Shown: positions 1-10,631, counted from the first letter of the stretch. The stretch: DNA of 64,000 nt from Immundisolibacterales bacterium (GCA_026712715.1 JAPOPW010000060.1:1-64000), one strand, 5' to 3'. The notes: generated from the sequence alone by a model not told the origin. Numbers and translations: made by a program.

Positions 1-233
1 CCGCCCGGCCCGAGGGCGGATGGCGCGGCCCGGAAGACCTGCCCGCCGGCGGCCCGGTTCTCGTCGATCAGCACGACGTCGAGACCGCAGTCGGCCGCGC
101 TGACCGCCGCTTCGACCCCGGCCGGTCCGCCACCGACCACCGCGAGATCGGCGAGCCGGGCGGCGGGGCTCGCCGGCCGGGCCGCCCTTGCGGACGCGCC
201 GGTCAGGTCCGGGCCTCCGATGCGCCGCGGCAT
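1..233 (-). CDS. FAD-dependent oxidoreductase, N-terminal part (runs off left edge)
   Basis: The reading frame on the minus strand opens with ATG at 233 and continues past base 1, so only about 77 N-terminal residues are present. After a basic Ala/Arg-rich leader it contains the dinucleotide-binding signature VVGGGPAGVEAA followed by a strand ending DVVLIDE and then AAGGQVF, the usual beginning of FAD-dependent pyridine nucleotide-disulfide-type oxidoreductases in sarcosine oxidase, opine oxidase, hydroxyproline dehydrogenase or HcnB-like complexes. It overlaps the preceding 2Fe-2S gene by 31 bp, which indicates translational coupling of two subunits of one dehydrogenase. The substrate cannot be told from this fragment. 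Confidence 0.8.
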   Translation of the reverse strand, partial: MPRRIGGPDLTGASARAARPASPAARLADLAVVGGGPAGVEAAVSAADCGLDVVLIDENRAAGGQVFRAAPSALGPG

Positions 234-496
234 TCGACGACGAGGCCGTCGTGCACCTCGACCATGCAGGCCGGCTCCAGCCGTCCGGAGATGCGGATGG
301 CGCATTCCTGGCACGAGCCCATCAGGCAGAACGCGCCTCGCGCTTCGCCCGTGCCGGGACTCCTGCGCAGCCGTCGGCGGCCGTGGGCGATGAGCGCGGC
401 GGCCACCGTCTCTCCCGCAAAGCAGGGGACGCGCTCGCCGTCGACGAAGATCGCGACCGGCGCCCCGCGCGCGCCGATACGAAGCGAGGCGCTCAT
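203..496 (-). CDS. (2Fe-2S)-binding subunit of an FAD-dependent amine/opine-type dehydrogenase
   Basis: A 97-residue protein with a plant-ferredoxin-like 2Fe-2S arrangement: FCLMGSCQECAIRISG around residues 55-70 followed by ACM near residue 76, preceded by the FVDGERVPCFAGETVAAAL strand-turn segment typical of the small subunit (or N-terminal domain of the alpha subunit) of sarcosine oxidase, HcnA and D-hydroxyproline dehydrogenase complexes. It would pass electrons between the FAD subunit and an acceptor in the cytoplasm. The next gene, coding for the FAD subunit, begins inside it. A start ATG at 496 gives a normal length for the family (about 90-110 residues). The exact substrate is unknown. 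Confidence 0.82.
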   Translation of the reverse strand: MSASLRIGARGAPVAIFVDGERVPCFAGETVAAALIAHGRRRLRRSPGTGEARGAFCLMGSCQECAIRISGRLEPACMVEVHDGLVVECRGASEART

Positions 497-530
497 CCGC
501 CGCGTGGAGCAACGAGACCCGGAGCGAGGC

Positions 531-1013
531 TCAGTGGTCGGGTCCGTTCCGGTGGTGGACGTGTCCGTGGGCGACCTCCTCGCGGTCGGCTTCCCGGATG
601 TCGACGATCTCGATTTCCGCGTGCACCGTGACGCCGGCGAGCGGATGGTTCATGTCGATGTCGACCACGCTCGAACCCACCTTGAGAATCGTCGCCGGGC
701 GGTTGCCCGTGCGGGTCCGGATGAAGACCGGCAATCCGGGAACGAGCCGCTTCGGGCCGAGCACGTGCTTCTTCGACACGCGCCGAGCGGACCCCTCGAC
801 GCGCATCCCGAACGCTTCCTCGGGGGCCAGCACGACCTCGAACCGCTCCCCGGCCTGCCGGCCGGCGAGCGCCCGATCGATCCCGGGCAGAAAGCCTTCG
901 TGACCGTAGAGGAGCGCGTGCGGCTCGCGGTCGCGGGTCGACCCGATCTGCGTCCCCGCCGAATCCTTCAGGTCGTAGTGGAGGCGGACCACGCGTCCCC
1001 GTTCGACGTTCAT
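531..1013 (-). CDS. FKBP-type peptidyl-prolyl isomerase, SlyD-like
   Basis: A 160-residue SlyD/FkpB-like cis-trans prolyl isomerase. The FKBP half-domain is seen at residues 6-65 with YGHEGFLPGIDRAL (36-49), the inserted-flap (IF) chaperone domain lies about residues 66-115, and the chain returns to FKBP with VDIDMNHPLAG (117-127). The tail (148-160) is rich in His (HGHVHH), a short version of the metal-binding tail of SlyD, so Ni or Zn binding is possible. The start at 1013 was chosen because it places MNVERGRVVRLHYDL at the conserved first strand; an upstream extension of the frame is low-complexity and has no homology. It is predicted to be cytoplasmic and monocistronic. Confidence 0.9.
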   Translation of the reverse strand: MNVERGRVVRLHYDLKDSAGTQIGSTRDREPHALLYGHEGFLPGIDRALAGRQAGERFEVVLAPEEAFGMRVEGSARRVSKKHVLGPKRLVPGLPVFIRTRTGNRPATILKVGSSVVDIDMNHPLAGVTVHAEIEIVDIREADREEVAHGHVHHRNGPDH

Positions 1014-1449
1014 TTCCTCGGAAGGCCCCCGCTCGGTGGATGCGGGGTGCATGATGCCGGTCGATCGCGCCGGACGCCAGCGCCGCATGAGCGGTGGGAT
1101 GACGCCGGCCCGAGCGGTTCGCGCCCGCCGGGCTCCGCGATTGCCGGCGGCCTCCCGGCCTGCAGCCGACCGGCCGACCGGAGGAGCGTTCGCGCGAGCG
1201 GGGGACTTGCGCTGCGCAGGCCGGCACCAGGGCCCGCCGGCGGACCGGTCCGCGGGCCGCTCCAACCTCGCGGCGGCCGCCGCAAGCCGCCGGCGAGACC
1301 CGGGCCGGTCGCCGCCGAGATGCTCGGGCGGCGCGCGGGCTGCTACTCTCCGCGGGGAGCCGAATTGCATGGCGGACGGACTCCGGCCGGGCGGCGCGGG
1401 TGTCGCCGCGACGGCACCGGCCGGAACTCTCGGAGTCGAGGAGGCAGGC
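1014..1449. other. Divergent intergenic region
   Basis: 436 bp between the SlyD-like gene (minus) and the PPK2 gene (plus). It must hold both promoters. The segment is extremely GC-rich; overlapping open frames here have no recognisable content. The only clear signal is the ribosome-binding sequence GAGGAGG just before the PPK2 ATG. Confidence 0.5.
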
Positions 1450-2328
1450 ATGGGCAAGTCCAGGAAACCGGACCGGTCGAAGAACGCGGCGGAGAAGGGA
1501 GGCCGGGAAACGATCGGCGCGCCGGCGAGGATCTCCGGTCGGGTCTACGAGGAGGAGCTGTTCCGCCTCCAGATCGAGCTCGTGAAGATGGTCGAGTGGA
1601 TCAAGCACCGGGGGCTCAAGGTGGTGGTCGTCTTCGAGGGACGCGACGCGGCGGGAAAAGGCGGGGTCATCAAGCGCATCACCCAGCACCTGACCCCTCG
1701 AATCTGCCGCGTGGTGGCATTGCCCGCGCCGACCGAACGCGAGCAGACGCAGTGGTACTTCCAGCGCTACGTCCCGCACCTCCCTGCCGCCGGCGAGATG
1801 GTCCTGTTCGATCGGAGCTGGTACAACCGCGCCGGCGTCGAGCGGGTAATGGGGTTCTGCACCGAGGATGAGCACCGCGAGTTCCTGCGTTCGTGTCCGG
1901 AGTTCGAGCGCATGCTGGTGCGCTCCGGCATCAATCTCGTCAAGTACTGGTTCTCGGTCTCCGACGAGGAGCAGGAGCGCCGTTTCCAGAACCGGATCGA
2001 CCAGCCGCACAAGCGCTGGAAGCTGAGTCCGATGGACCTCGAGTCGAGGCGGCGCTGGGTCGAGTACTCGCGGGCCAAGGACGAGATGTTCGCCCATACC
2101 GACATCAAGCAGGCGCCCTGGTACGTCGTCGATGCGGATGTGAAGAAGCACGCGCGGCTCAACTGCATCCGACATCTCCTGAGCCTCTTTCGCTACGAGG
2201 ACCTGACCCCGGAACCGATCGAATTGCCGCACCGGGCCGAAGCCGGCGCATACGTGCGCCCGCCGATGTCCGATCAGACGTTCGTGCCCGACGTCTACCC
2301 GGGTGGCGAGGGCGGTCCGGCTGACTGA
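1450..2328 (+). CDS. ppk2: Polyphosphate kinase 2 (PPK2 class I-like)
   Basis: A 292-residue single-domain PPK2, which transfers phosphate between polyphosphate and nucleoside diphosphates. Residues 64-72 (GRDAAGKGG) form the Walker A loop, FDRSWYNRAGVE (120-131) the Walker B segment with its catalytic Asp and Arg, and the lid follows at VERVMGFCTEDEH. The C-terminal half has the family strings HKRWKLSPMDLESR and APWYVVDADVKKHARLNC. The length matches class I enzymes (about 290-300). The start at ATG 1450 is preceded by GAGGAGG; the frame upstream is open but non-homologous. It stands alone, convergent with the aminotransferase gene. Confidence 0.93.
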   Translation: MGKSRKPDRSKNAAEKGGRETIGAPARISGRVYEEELFRLQIELVKMVEWIKHRGLKVVVVFEGRDAAGKGGVIKRITQHLTPRICRVVALPAPTEREQTQWYFQRYVPHLPAAGEMVLFDRSWYNRAGVERVMGFCTEDEHREFLRSCPEFERMLVRSGINLVKYWFSVSDEEQERRFQNRIDQPHKRWKLSPMDLESRRRWVEYSRAKDEMFAHTDIKQAPWYVVDADVKKHARLNCIRHLLSLFRYEDLTPEPIELPHRAEAGAYVRPPMSDQTFVPDVYPGGEGGPAD

Positions 2329-2373
2329 GGATTCGCTCCGGCGCAGCGCAGCTGCGTCTCTTCGGACGTGCGG

Positions 2374-3564
<1,191 letters not shown>

Positions 3565-3709
3565 GGTCTTCTCGTGGCTATGTCAGGCGAGGAGCGGGGT
3601 CCGCGGCCGCTTCGCCGAGACGCGCGCCGGTGCGCCGCCGGCGGCCAAGCCGGAGCGCCGCGAGCCGATGCTCGCCCGCCGCAAGGAGGGGTCTCCCCCG
3701 TTCGCCGGC

Positions 3710-4501
3710 TCAGCCGACGAATTCGACCAGCGCATCGAGCACCTGGTTCGGCCGTTCGGACATGAGCTGGTGCCCTCCCTGCCGGATGACCAGTCGCCGC
3801 GGGGCCTTCAGGGCACCCTCGAGCTCGCGGGCGGCCGGGGCGGGAGTCATGGAGTCGCGCTCGCCGAGGACGAGCAGTACCGGGCATCGAACCTCGCGGG
3901 CGCGCTCGATTCCCTCGGCATACTCGTTGCAGGCGTTCAGATCGGCGAACAACACGCCCGGCGCCGCGCGTTCGAGAAGCCGCAGTCCACCTGTCGTCAT
4001 GCATATCCCGGGGATGCTGAAGCCGCCGACTTGAGCCCGGGGGCTGTGTCCCCACAGGGTGACGAGGTCGAGGGCGAGGTGTTCGTTCGCCCGCGCCGGG
4101 TCGAGCAGCGCATCGGTCACCCGCATCGGGGCGGACGTGCCGATGAGGGCGATGCCGCGCACGCGTTCCCGGTGGCGGGCGGCCGCGTCGAGAACGGCGA
4201 GGGATCCCATGCTGTGCCCGACGAGGTAGGCCGCGTCGATCTCCATCGCCGCGAGCAGGGTCGCAATCCAGTCCGCCATCGCCGAAATCGATTCGAGCGC
4301 CGGGCCTTCGGATCGACCGTGCCCCGGGAGGTCAACCGCGATCGCGTTGTACTCCTGGCGCGTGAAGTAGCGCCCGAACAGGGTCCACACGGTGCGGTCC
4401 ATGGCTGCCCCGTGCACGAACATGACGGTCGGTCGGGCCGGATCGGGCCGGCGACCGTAGCTCGCGGCGAACGCACGCCGTCCGTCGATGTGAAGCTCCA
4501 T
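3710..4501 (-). CDS. Alpha/beta-fold hydrolase
   Basis: A 263-residue alpha/beta hydrolase. HGAAMDRTVW (30-39) supplies the oxyanion hole, the nucleophile elbow is GHSMGS with Ser97, the acid is Asp216 in GERDSMTP and the base His244 in QGGHQLMSERP. The C-terminal motif (LMSERP then FVG) resembles small esterases and C-C hydrolases that act on acyl esters, but the substrate cannot be assigned. It starts at ATG 4501, 20 bp after the sulfhydrylase stop on the same strand, so the two are probably co-transcribed. It has no signal peptide and is cytoplasmic. Confidence 0.87.
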   Translation of the reverse strand: MELHIDGRRAFAASYGRRPDPARPTVMFVHGAAMDRTVWTLFGRYFTRQEYNAIAVDLPGHGRSEGPALESISAMADWIATLLAAMEIDAAYLVGHSMGSLAVLDAAARHRERVRGIALIGTSAPMRVTDALLDPARANEHLALDLVTLWGHSPRAQVGGFSIPGICMTTGGLRLLERAAPGVLFADLNACNEYAEGIERAREVRCPVLLVLGERDSMTPAPAARELEGALKAPRRLVIRQGGHQLMSERPNQVLDALVEFVG

Positions 4502-4521
4502 TGCGCCGTGACCCCCGTGTG

Positions 4522-5814
4522 TCAGCGTTGCGAGGCCCGGAGCGCACGTCCGAGATCTGCGGTGAGGTCGTCCACGTCCTCGATGCCCACCGAGAGGCGG
4601 ATGAGACCTTCGGAGATGCCCGCCGCCGCGAGCGCACCGGCATCCATGCGGTGGTGGGTCGTGCTTGCGGGGTGGATGACGAGCGATTTCGCGTCGCCGA
4701 CGTTCGCGAGGTGGGAGAACACTTCGAGCCGCTCGATGAAGCGCTGACCGGCCGCCCGTCCCCCCTTGATTCCGAAGCTGAACACCGCACCCGCCCCCCG
4801 TGGCAGCAGACGCGCGGCGAGCTCGTGGTCCGGATGCCCCTCGGCCTCCGGATAGCTCACCCAGTCGACGGCCTCGTGCCGTTCGAGGAAGGCGACCACC
4901 ACGCGGGTGTTGGCGACGTGGCGGTCCATCCGGATGGAGAGGGTCTCGAGACCCTGCAGCACGTAGAACGCGGTCGTCGGCGCCATGCACGCGCCGAAAT
5001 CCCGAAGCCCCTCGCGGCGAGCCCGGGTGATGAACGCGGCCGGGCCGAACTCCTCGGTGTAGGTGAGGCCGTGGAAGCCGTCGTGCGGCTCGCACAGGGT
5101 CGGAAAGCGGCCCGAGGCGTCCCAGTCGAACCTGCCGCCGTCCACCAGCACTCCCCCGATGACCACGCCGTGGCCGCTCAGGAACTTGGTGGCGCTGTGA
5201 TAGACGAGGTCGGCGCCGAGGTCGATGGGGCGGCAGAGCCAGGGGGTGGCGAAGGTGTTGTCGACGAGAAGGGGCAGCCCCGCGTCGTGCGCGACCGCGG
5301 CGATGGCCGGGATGTCCAGCACCTCGCAGCCCGGATTGCCCACGGTCTCGCCGAACACGAGCCGGGTGCTCGGGCGGATCGCGGCCCGGAACGCGGCGGC
5401 GTCGCGCGGGTCGACGAACGTGGTCTCGATTCCGAAGCGGGGAAGGGTGTACTCGAGCAGGTTGTGGCTTCCGCCGTAGAGCGACCGGGAAGCGACGATG
5501 TGGTCGCCCGCTCCCGCGATGGTCGCGACGGCGAGGTGCAGCGCGGCCTGCCCGCTTGCCACCGCGAGGGCGCCGAGCCCGCCTTCGAGGGCCGCGACCC
5601 GCTCCTCGAGCATGGCGTTGGTGGGATTCGAGAGTCGCGAATAGACGTGCCCGGAACGCTCGAGGTTGAAGAGCCCCGCCGCGTGGTCCGTGTCGGGGAA
5701 GACGAAGGAGGCGCTCTGGTAGATGGGCGCGGCGCGGGCTCCCGTAGCGGGATCCGGCGGCTGCCCGGCATGCAGGCTGAGCGTGTCGAAACCGAGGTAG
5801 CGAGGGCCGGGCAT
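4522..5814 (-). CDS. metY: O-acetylhomoserine aminocarboxypropyltransferase / sulfhydrylase (MetY-like)
   Basis: A 430-residue Cys/Met-metabolism PLP enzyme. FDTLSLHAGQPPDPATGA opens the protein, YSRLSNPT (58-65) and ASGQAA (86-91) bind PLP phosphate, VDNTFATPW (184-192) and SATKFLSGHG with Schiff-base Lys210 follow, and the C-terminus has the family signature LANVGDAKSLVIHPASTTH. This matches enzymes that make homocysteine from O-acetylhomoserine and sulfide. The start at 5814 (MPGPRYLGFDTLSLHAGQ) was chosen because the open frame further upstream has no homology and GGGGAGGA lies upstream. A MetX-like gene that could supply the acetyl ester lies at 46.8-47.9 kb. Confidence 0.92.
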   Translation of the reverse strand: MPGPRYLGFDTLSLHAGQPPDPATGARAAPIYQSASFVFPDTDHAAGLFNLERSGHVYSRLSNPTNAMLEERVAALEGGLGALAVASGQAALHLAVATIAGAGDHIVASRSLYGGSHNLLEYTLPRFGIETTFVDPRDAAAFRAAIRPSTRLVFGETVGNPGCEVLDIPAIAAVAHDAGLPLLVDNTFATPWLCRPIDLGADLVYHSATKFLSGHGVVIGGVLVDGGRFDWDASGRFPTLCEPHDGFHGLTYTEEFGPAAFITRARREGLRDFGACMAPTTAFYVLQGLETLSIRMDRHVANTRVVVAFLERHEAVDWVSYPEAEGHPDHELAARLLPRGAGAVFSFGIKGGRAAGQRFIERLEVFSHLANVGDAKSLVIHPASTTHHRMDAGALAAAGISEGLIRLSVGIEDVDDLTADLGRALRASQR

Positions 5815-6041
5815 GGGGCGAAGCGGGATCCGCAGGCTCGTGTCGAAACGGCAAGGGTATCCTCCCCGCGCGCCGCCTCGCAACGATGCGATGCCGGCGT
5901 GTCGGCGCCGCCGCGCCGGATCCCGCAAGGTGACGGCGGAAGTCGCCGGAGGGTGCTTGCGATACGCATGGTTCTCGCCCACAATCGCGGCACTCGGCGG
6001 GCGCAAGCTCGGTGCGGACCTTCCCTGGAGGGAGGAACGTG

Positions 6042-6083
6042 ATGAAAATCAGCGTCTTTTTCGATAGATCGAAAGCTTGCTGA
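6042..6083 (+). CDS. Possible 13-residue leader peptide upstream of aapJ
   Basis: ATG at 6042 follows a strong ribosome-binding sequence (GGAGGGAGGAACGTG) and opens a 13-codon frame reading MKISVFFDRSKAC before TGA at 6081. It lies about 140 bp upstream of aapJ on the same strand, and its last half is the 16-bp palindrome at 6059-6074. Short translated leaders of this type can couple translation to a downstream structure. No run of one amino acid that would suggest classical attenuation is present, so this is only a candidate. Confidence 0.3.
   Translation: MKISVFFDRSKAC
6059..6074. promoter_or_regulatory. 16-bp perfect palindrome, operator-like
   Basis: TTTCGAT-AG-ATCGAAA is a perfect inverted repeat with a 2-bp centre, in AT-richer sequence than its surroundings, between divergently transcribed metY-like and aapJ genes. 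Its size and position fit a dimeric repressor or activator site, or a small RNA hairpin inside the leader ORF. The regulator is unknown. Confidence 0.4.
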
Positions 6084-6224
6084 AAAGGGGAAATCCGGAA
6101 CTCCGAGCGTGATCCCGAACCGAGGTCGACTGTCGGCACGGCTGGCGGAGGTCGCACTGCGAATTCCGCACCGGCGGGAGGGAGACCTGAACCACCTACC
6201 CATCAACGAAAGGAGTGCAATGGG

Positions 6225-7241
6225 ATGAAGGCAACCATCACCAACGCCTTGGCCCTGGCGCTGATGCTGGCCCTCGCCAGCGTCGCGCGCGCCGGGACCC
6301 TCGAGGACGTGCAGGCGCGCGGCGTCCTGAACTGCGTCGTCAGCGTCGGCATCGCCGGCTTCGCCTACCCGGACGACGCGGGCGAATGGCACGGTTTCGA
6401 CGTCGACTTCTGTCGCGCCACCGCGGCCGCCGTTCTCGGCGACCCCAAGGCGATCAAGGCCGTGACCTCGACCGGCAAGACCCGCTTCACCAAGCTGAAC
6501 GCGGGCGAGGGCGACGTGCTCTGGCGCAACACGACCATCACCTTCTCGCGCGACGTCGGCGTGAAGCTCCGTTTCCACGGCGTCAACTACTACGACGGGC
6601 AGGGGTTCATGGTTCCGAAGGCGCTCGGCGTCTCGAGCGCGACGGAGCTGGACGGAGCGTCGGTGTGCATCCAGACCGGGACCACCACCGAGCTCAACCT
6701 CGCCGACTACTTCCACTCGAACGGCATGAAGTACGAGGCGGTGACCATCGAGACCAACGACGAAGCCCGGCAGAACTACACCGCCGGACGGTGTGACGTG
6801 TACACCACCGACGCCTCCGGTCTCGCCGCGACCCGCTCCACCTTCACCGACCCCGACAATCACGTGATTCTTCCCGAGATCATTTCGAAGGAGCCGCTCG
6901 GTCCCGCCACGCGTCATGGCGACGACCAGTGGTCGGACATCGTGACCTGGGTCCTCAACGCCACCATCACAGCCGAGGAGAAGGGCGTCACGTCCGCGAA
7001 CGTCGACGAGATGAAGTCCTCCAAGGATCCGGAGGTGCTGCGCCTCCTCGGCGTCGAGGGGAACCAGGGCGAGGAGCTCGGCCTGAGTGTCGACTGGGCC
7101 TACAACATCATCAAGTCGGTCGGCAACTACGGCGAGATCTTCGAGCGCAACATCGGGGTGAACACGCCCATCGGACTCGCGCGGGGTCTCAACGCCCTGT
7201 GGACCGACGGTGGTCTCCAGTACTCTCCGCCGTTCCGTTGA
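6225..7241 (+). CDS. aapJ: General L-amino-acid ABC transporter, periplasmic binding protein AapJ
   Basis: A 338-residue family-3 solute-binding protein. Residues 1-23 are a Sec signal peptide ending VARA before GTLEDV. The mature chain has VLNCVVSVGIAGFAYPD, WHGFDVDFCRATAAAV and VLWRNTTITFSRD, the strings that separate AapJ/BztA general amino-acid binding proteins from narrower relatives, and ends GGLQYSPPFR. It captures L-amino acids for the AapQMP transporter. It is first in the aapJQMP operon and has a good ribosome-binding site (AAAGGAG). A strong hairpin directly after it probably keeps its message more abundant than that of the membrane parts. Confidence 0.96.
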   Translation: MKATITNALALALMLALASVARAGTLEDVQARGVLNCVVSVGIAGFAYPDDAGEWHGFDVDFCRATAAAVLGDPKAIKAVTSTGKTRFTKLNAGEGDVLWRNTTITFSRDVGVKLRFHGVNYYDGQGFMVPKALGVSSATELDGASVCIQTGTTTELNLADYFHSNGMKYEAVTIETNDEARQNYTAGRCDVYTTDASGLAATRSTFTDPDNHVILPEIISKEPLGPATRHGDDQWSDIVTWVLNATITAEEKGVTSANVDEMKSSKDPEVLRLLGVEGNQGEELGLSVDWAYNIIKSVGNYGEIFERNIGVNTPIGLARGLNALWTDGGLQYSPPFR

Positions 7242-7267
7242 TACCTGCCTTCGACTAGGCTGAGTCC

Positions 7268-7301
7268 GGCGCCGGCGCATCCTTTCGGGTGCGCCGGCGC
7301 C
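7268..7301 (+). terminator. Intercistronic stem-loop between aapJ and aapQ
   Basis: A hairpin with a perfect 12-bp GC stem (GGCGCCGGCGCA pairing with TGCGCCGGCGCC) extended by inner C-G pairs around a TTTC loop, 26 bp after the aapJ stop. No T-tract follows, so it is more likely a 3' stabiliser or partial terminator than a full stop, as is common between a binding-protein gene and its permease genes. Confidence 0.7.
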
Positions 7302-7324
7302 GCTCTCCTCCCGAGCATCCTTCG

Positions 7325-8515
7325 ATGGCGGCCGTGCCCATCGAGAATCGAGGACTGATTTCCCGTCTCTGGGGCCATCAGGAGACGCGATCGGTCATCG
7401 TCCAGGTCCTCACGGTTGCCGTCGTCTTTGCGGTGCTGGCGCTCGTGCTGCGCAACGTCGTCATCAACCTCGAGGCGATCGGCAAGGAGTTCAGCTTCAG
7501 CTTCCTGAGCGCTCCGGCCGCCTACGACATCACCTTTTCGCCGTTCATCGAGTATTCGTCGCGCGACACGCACCTGGTCGCGGCGGCGGTCGGCATTCTC
7601 AACACGTTGCTCGTCGCGGTCTGCGGCATCGTGGCCGCCACCTTGCTCGGGGTGACGATGGGAATCCTCCGGCTCTCCCGGAACTGGCTCGTCAACCGCA
7701 TCGTCTACGTGTTTCTCGAGTTCACCCGGAACGTCCCGGTGCTGCTCCACATTCTCCTCGTGCACGGGATCGTGGTGACCACCCTGCCGGCGCCGCGCAA
7801 GGCGATCGACATCGGCGAAACGATGTTCATCTCCAACCGCGGCCTTTACGTCCCTTCGCCGGTGCTGGAGGCCGGCTCCGGCATCGTGATCGCGGTGCTC
7901 GTCGCCGCGATCGTCGCGGCCGCCCTGTTCCGCCGCTGGGCGAAGCGGGTGCAGGTGGAGACCGGAAAGATCTATCCGGTGTTCTGGACCTGCTCCGGGA
8001 TCATCGTCGTCGCGACCGCGTTCGCGTTCGTCGTCATGGGCGCGCCCCTGTCGTGGGATGTCCCGGCCCTCAAGGGCTTCAATTTCCGGGGCGGCATGGC
8101 CCTCAAGCCCGAGTTCCTGGCCCTGTGGCTCGCCCTCACGTACTACACGGCGTGCTTCATCGCCGAGATCGTGCGGGCCGGCATCCTCGCCGTGAGCCAC
8201 GGCCAGACGGAGGCCGCATATGCACTTGGCGTCCGGCCGAATCGGAACCTCCAGCTCGTGGTCCTGCCCCAGGCGCTGCGGATCATCATCCCGCCGCTGG
8301 TGAGCCAGTACCTCAACCTCACCAAGAACTCCTCGCTCGCCATCGCGATCGGCTACATGGACATCACCGCCACCATCGGCGGCATCTCGCTCATGCAGAC
8401 CGGCAAGGAGATGGAGACGATGATCATCGTGATGGGGGTCTATCTCGTCATTTCGCTCCTCATCTCGTTCTTCATGAACTGGTTCAACCGCAGCATCCGG
8501 TACAAGGAGCGCTAG
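7325..8515 (+). CDS. aapQ: General L-amino-acid ABC transporter permease AapQ
   Basis: A 396-residue inner-membrane permease of the His/Glu/Gln/Arg/opine family. It has the AapQ architecture: a first transmembrane helix near residues 30-45, a periplasmic FSFSFLSAPAAYDITFSPFIEYS stretch containing the diagnostic FLSAPA(A)YDI element, then the transporter core. The coupling (EAA) loop reads SHGQTEAAYALGVRPNRNLQLVVLPQALRIIIPPL near the C-terminus. Together with AapM it forms the channel. The start at ATG 7325 (MAAVPIENRG) was chosen over an Arg-rich in-frame extension. It is second in the operon. Confidence 0.94.
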   Translation: MAAVPIENRGLISRLWGHQETRSVIVQVLTVAVVFAVLALVLRNVVINLEAIGKEFSFSFLSAPAAYDITFSPFIEYSSRDTHLVAAAVGILNTLLVAVCGIVAATLLGVTMGILRLSRNWLVNRIVYVFLEFTRNVPVLLHILLVHGIVVTTLPAPRKAIDIGETMFISNRGLYVPSPVLEAGSGIVIAVLVAAIVAAALFRRWAKRVQVETGKIYPVFWTCSGIIVVATAFAFVVMGAPLSWDVPALKGFNFRGGMALKPEFLALWLALTYYTACFIAEIVRAGILAVSHGQTEAAYALGVRPNRNLQLVVLPQALRIIIPPLVSQYLNLTKNSSLAIAIGYMDITATIGGISLMQTGKEMETMIIVMGVYLVISLLISFFMNWFNRSIRYKER

Positions 8516-8572
8516 GGTGTCGGCCGGAGGACAGATTCACCGATTCCCGGCCCCGGGTCGCCGAGGCACGCC

Positions 8573-9709
8573 ATGAACGGTTCCGACCCCGCTTCGCGCT
8601 TCGCGCCCGGGACGCATCCGGATCTCCCGCCCCCGGTGCGGACCACCGGCGTCATCGGCTGGTCGCGCGAGAACCTCTTCTCCTCTCCCTTCAACGTCGC
8701 TCTCACCCTCCTTGGCGCCTGGCTTCTGTATTCGATCATTCCTCCGGTGCTGGAATGGGCGTTCATCAAGTCGATCTGGGTGGCCGACTCCCGTACCGAG
8801 TGCTGGGGCGAGATGGAGGTTCCGGAGGAGGCCGCGTGCTGGGCCTTCATCAAGGGGAGGGTGAACCTCTTCATCTACGGGTTCTATCCGGTGGAGGAAC
8901 GCTGGCGGGTCAACCTCTCGTTTGTCCTCCTGGTCCTCGCCATCGTGCCGGTGCTCTACGACCGGCTGCCGGGTCGAAGGCACTGGATGTGGTACGTGGC
9001 CGCGTTCCCGTTCCTGGCCGCCTGGCTGCTCGTCGGGGGGTTCGGCCTTCCCTTCGTGGAAACCGATCAGTTCGGCGGCTTCATGCTGACCCTCGTCATC
9101 GGAGTGACCGGCATTTCGTTCTCGCTCCCCATCGGCATCGCTCTCGCGCTCGGGCGAGCGTCGAGCATGCCCACGGTGCGCACGCTGTGCGTGCTGTTCA
9201 TCGAGTTCATCCGCGGGGTGCCGCTGATTACCCTGCTCTTCGTCGCATCGACCATGCTCAACTACTTTCTCCCGCCCGGCACCTCCTTCGACCTCCTGAT
9301 GCGGGTGCTGATCATGGTCACCCTGTTCTCCTCCGCCTACATCGCCGAGGTCGTCCGGGGGGGCCTGCAGGGGGTTGCGACCGGGCAGGTCGAGGCGGCG
9401 GACTCGCTCGGTCTTTCCTACTGGAAGGCGCAGCGGCTCATCGTCCTGCCCCAGGCGCTCAAGATCTCGATTCCGGGCATCGTCAACACCTTCATCGGGC
9501 TCTACAAGGACACCACCCTGGTGCTCATCATCGGCATGCTCGACCCCCTCGGCATCGGCCGCGCGTCGCTCGCGGACGCGGTGTGGGCGGGGCTCGCGCG
9601 CGAGGTCTACCTCTTCATCGCGGTGTTCTTCTTCCTGTGCTGCTTCGGGATGTCGCGCTACTCGCTCTATCTCGAACGCAAGCTCGACACCGGGCACGCG
9701 AAGGAGTAG
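8573..9709 (+). CDS. aapM: General L-amino-acid ABC transporter permease AapM
   Basis: A 378-residue partner permease. The N-terminal [20 protein letters not shown], the periplasmic [10 protein letters not shown] region ([19 protein letters not shown]) and the C-terminal EAA loop ([32 protein letters not shown]) are characteristic of AapM/BztC proteins. Several hydrophobic helices lie between residues 40 and 370. It is third in aapJQMP, 57 bp after aapQ, and forms the heterodimeric channel with AapQ in the cytoplasmic membrane. Confidence 0.94.
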   Translation: MNGSDPASRFAPGTHPDLPPPVRTTGVIGWSRENLFSSPFNVALTLLGAWLLYSIIPPVLEWAFIKSIWVADSRTECWGEMEVPEEAACWAFIKGRVNLFIYGFYPVEERWRVNLSFVLLVLAIVPVLYDRLPGRRHWMWYVAAFPFLAAWLLVGGFGLPFVETDQFGGFMLTLVIGVTGISFSLPIGIALALGRASSMPTVRTLCVLFIEFIRGVPLITLLFVASTMLNYFLPPGTSFDLLMRVLIMVTLFSSAYIAEVVRGGLQGVATGQVEAADSLGLSYWKAQRLIVLPQALKISIPGIVNTFIGLYKDTTLVLIIGMLDPLGIGRASLADAVWAGLAREVYLFIAVFFFLCCFGMSRYSLYLERKLDTGHAKE

Positions 9710-9803
9710 GGCCCGTGCCGCGTCGGGATACCGCCCTCACGGACCATCCGGCGGCGCGGCCGGTCTTCGCGAATACGCAACGTTCAACATCGGATTGCGA
9801 ATC

Positions 9804-10592
<789 letters not shown>

Positions 10593-10601
10593 CGCTCCGT
10601 C

Positions 10602-10631
10602 ATCCGGCACGCGTTCGCGCGCTGGCCGGAT
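10602..10631 (+). terminator. Candidate terminator after aapP
   Basis: ATCCGGC and GCCGGAT form a 7-bp stem around a GC-rich loop, 10 bp after the aapP stop and before the tRNA-Ser gene. No clear T-run follows, so assignment rests on position and pairing only. Confidence 0.4.

Larger units (their letters stand above)
5815..6224. promoter_or_regulatory. Divergent regulatory region between metY-like gene and aapJ
   Basis: 410 bp separating the minus-strand sulfhydrylase and the plus-strand aap operon. It contains a possible short leader ORF at 6042-6083, a perfect palindrome at 6059-6074 and the aapJ ribosome-binding site AAAGGAG just before the start. No known SAM riboswitch consensus could be recognised on either strand. 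Confidence 0.5.

Noticed and set aside
264-1871. Long plus-strand frame across the 2Fe-2S, SlyD-like and PPK2 genes
   Set aside because: Antisense or out-of-frame shadow of real genes at high GC, with no homology.
5815-6000. SAM riboswitch upstream of the metY-like gene
   Set aside because: No recognisable SAM-II or SAM-I core on the minus strand; the leader is short and GC-rich.
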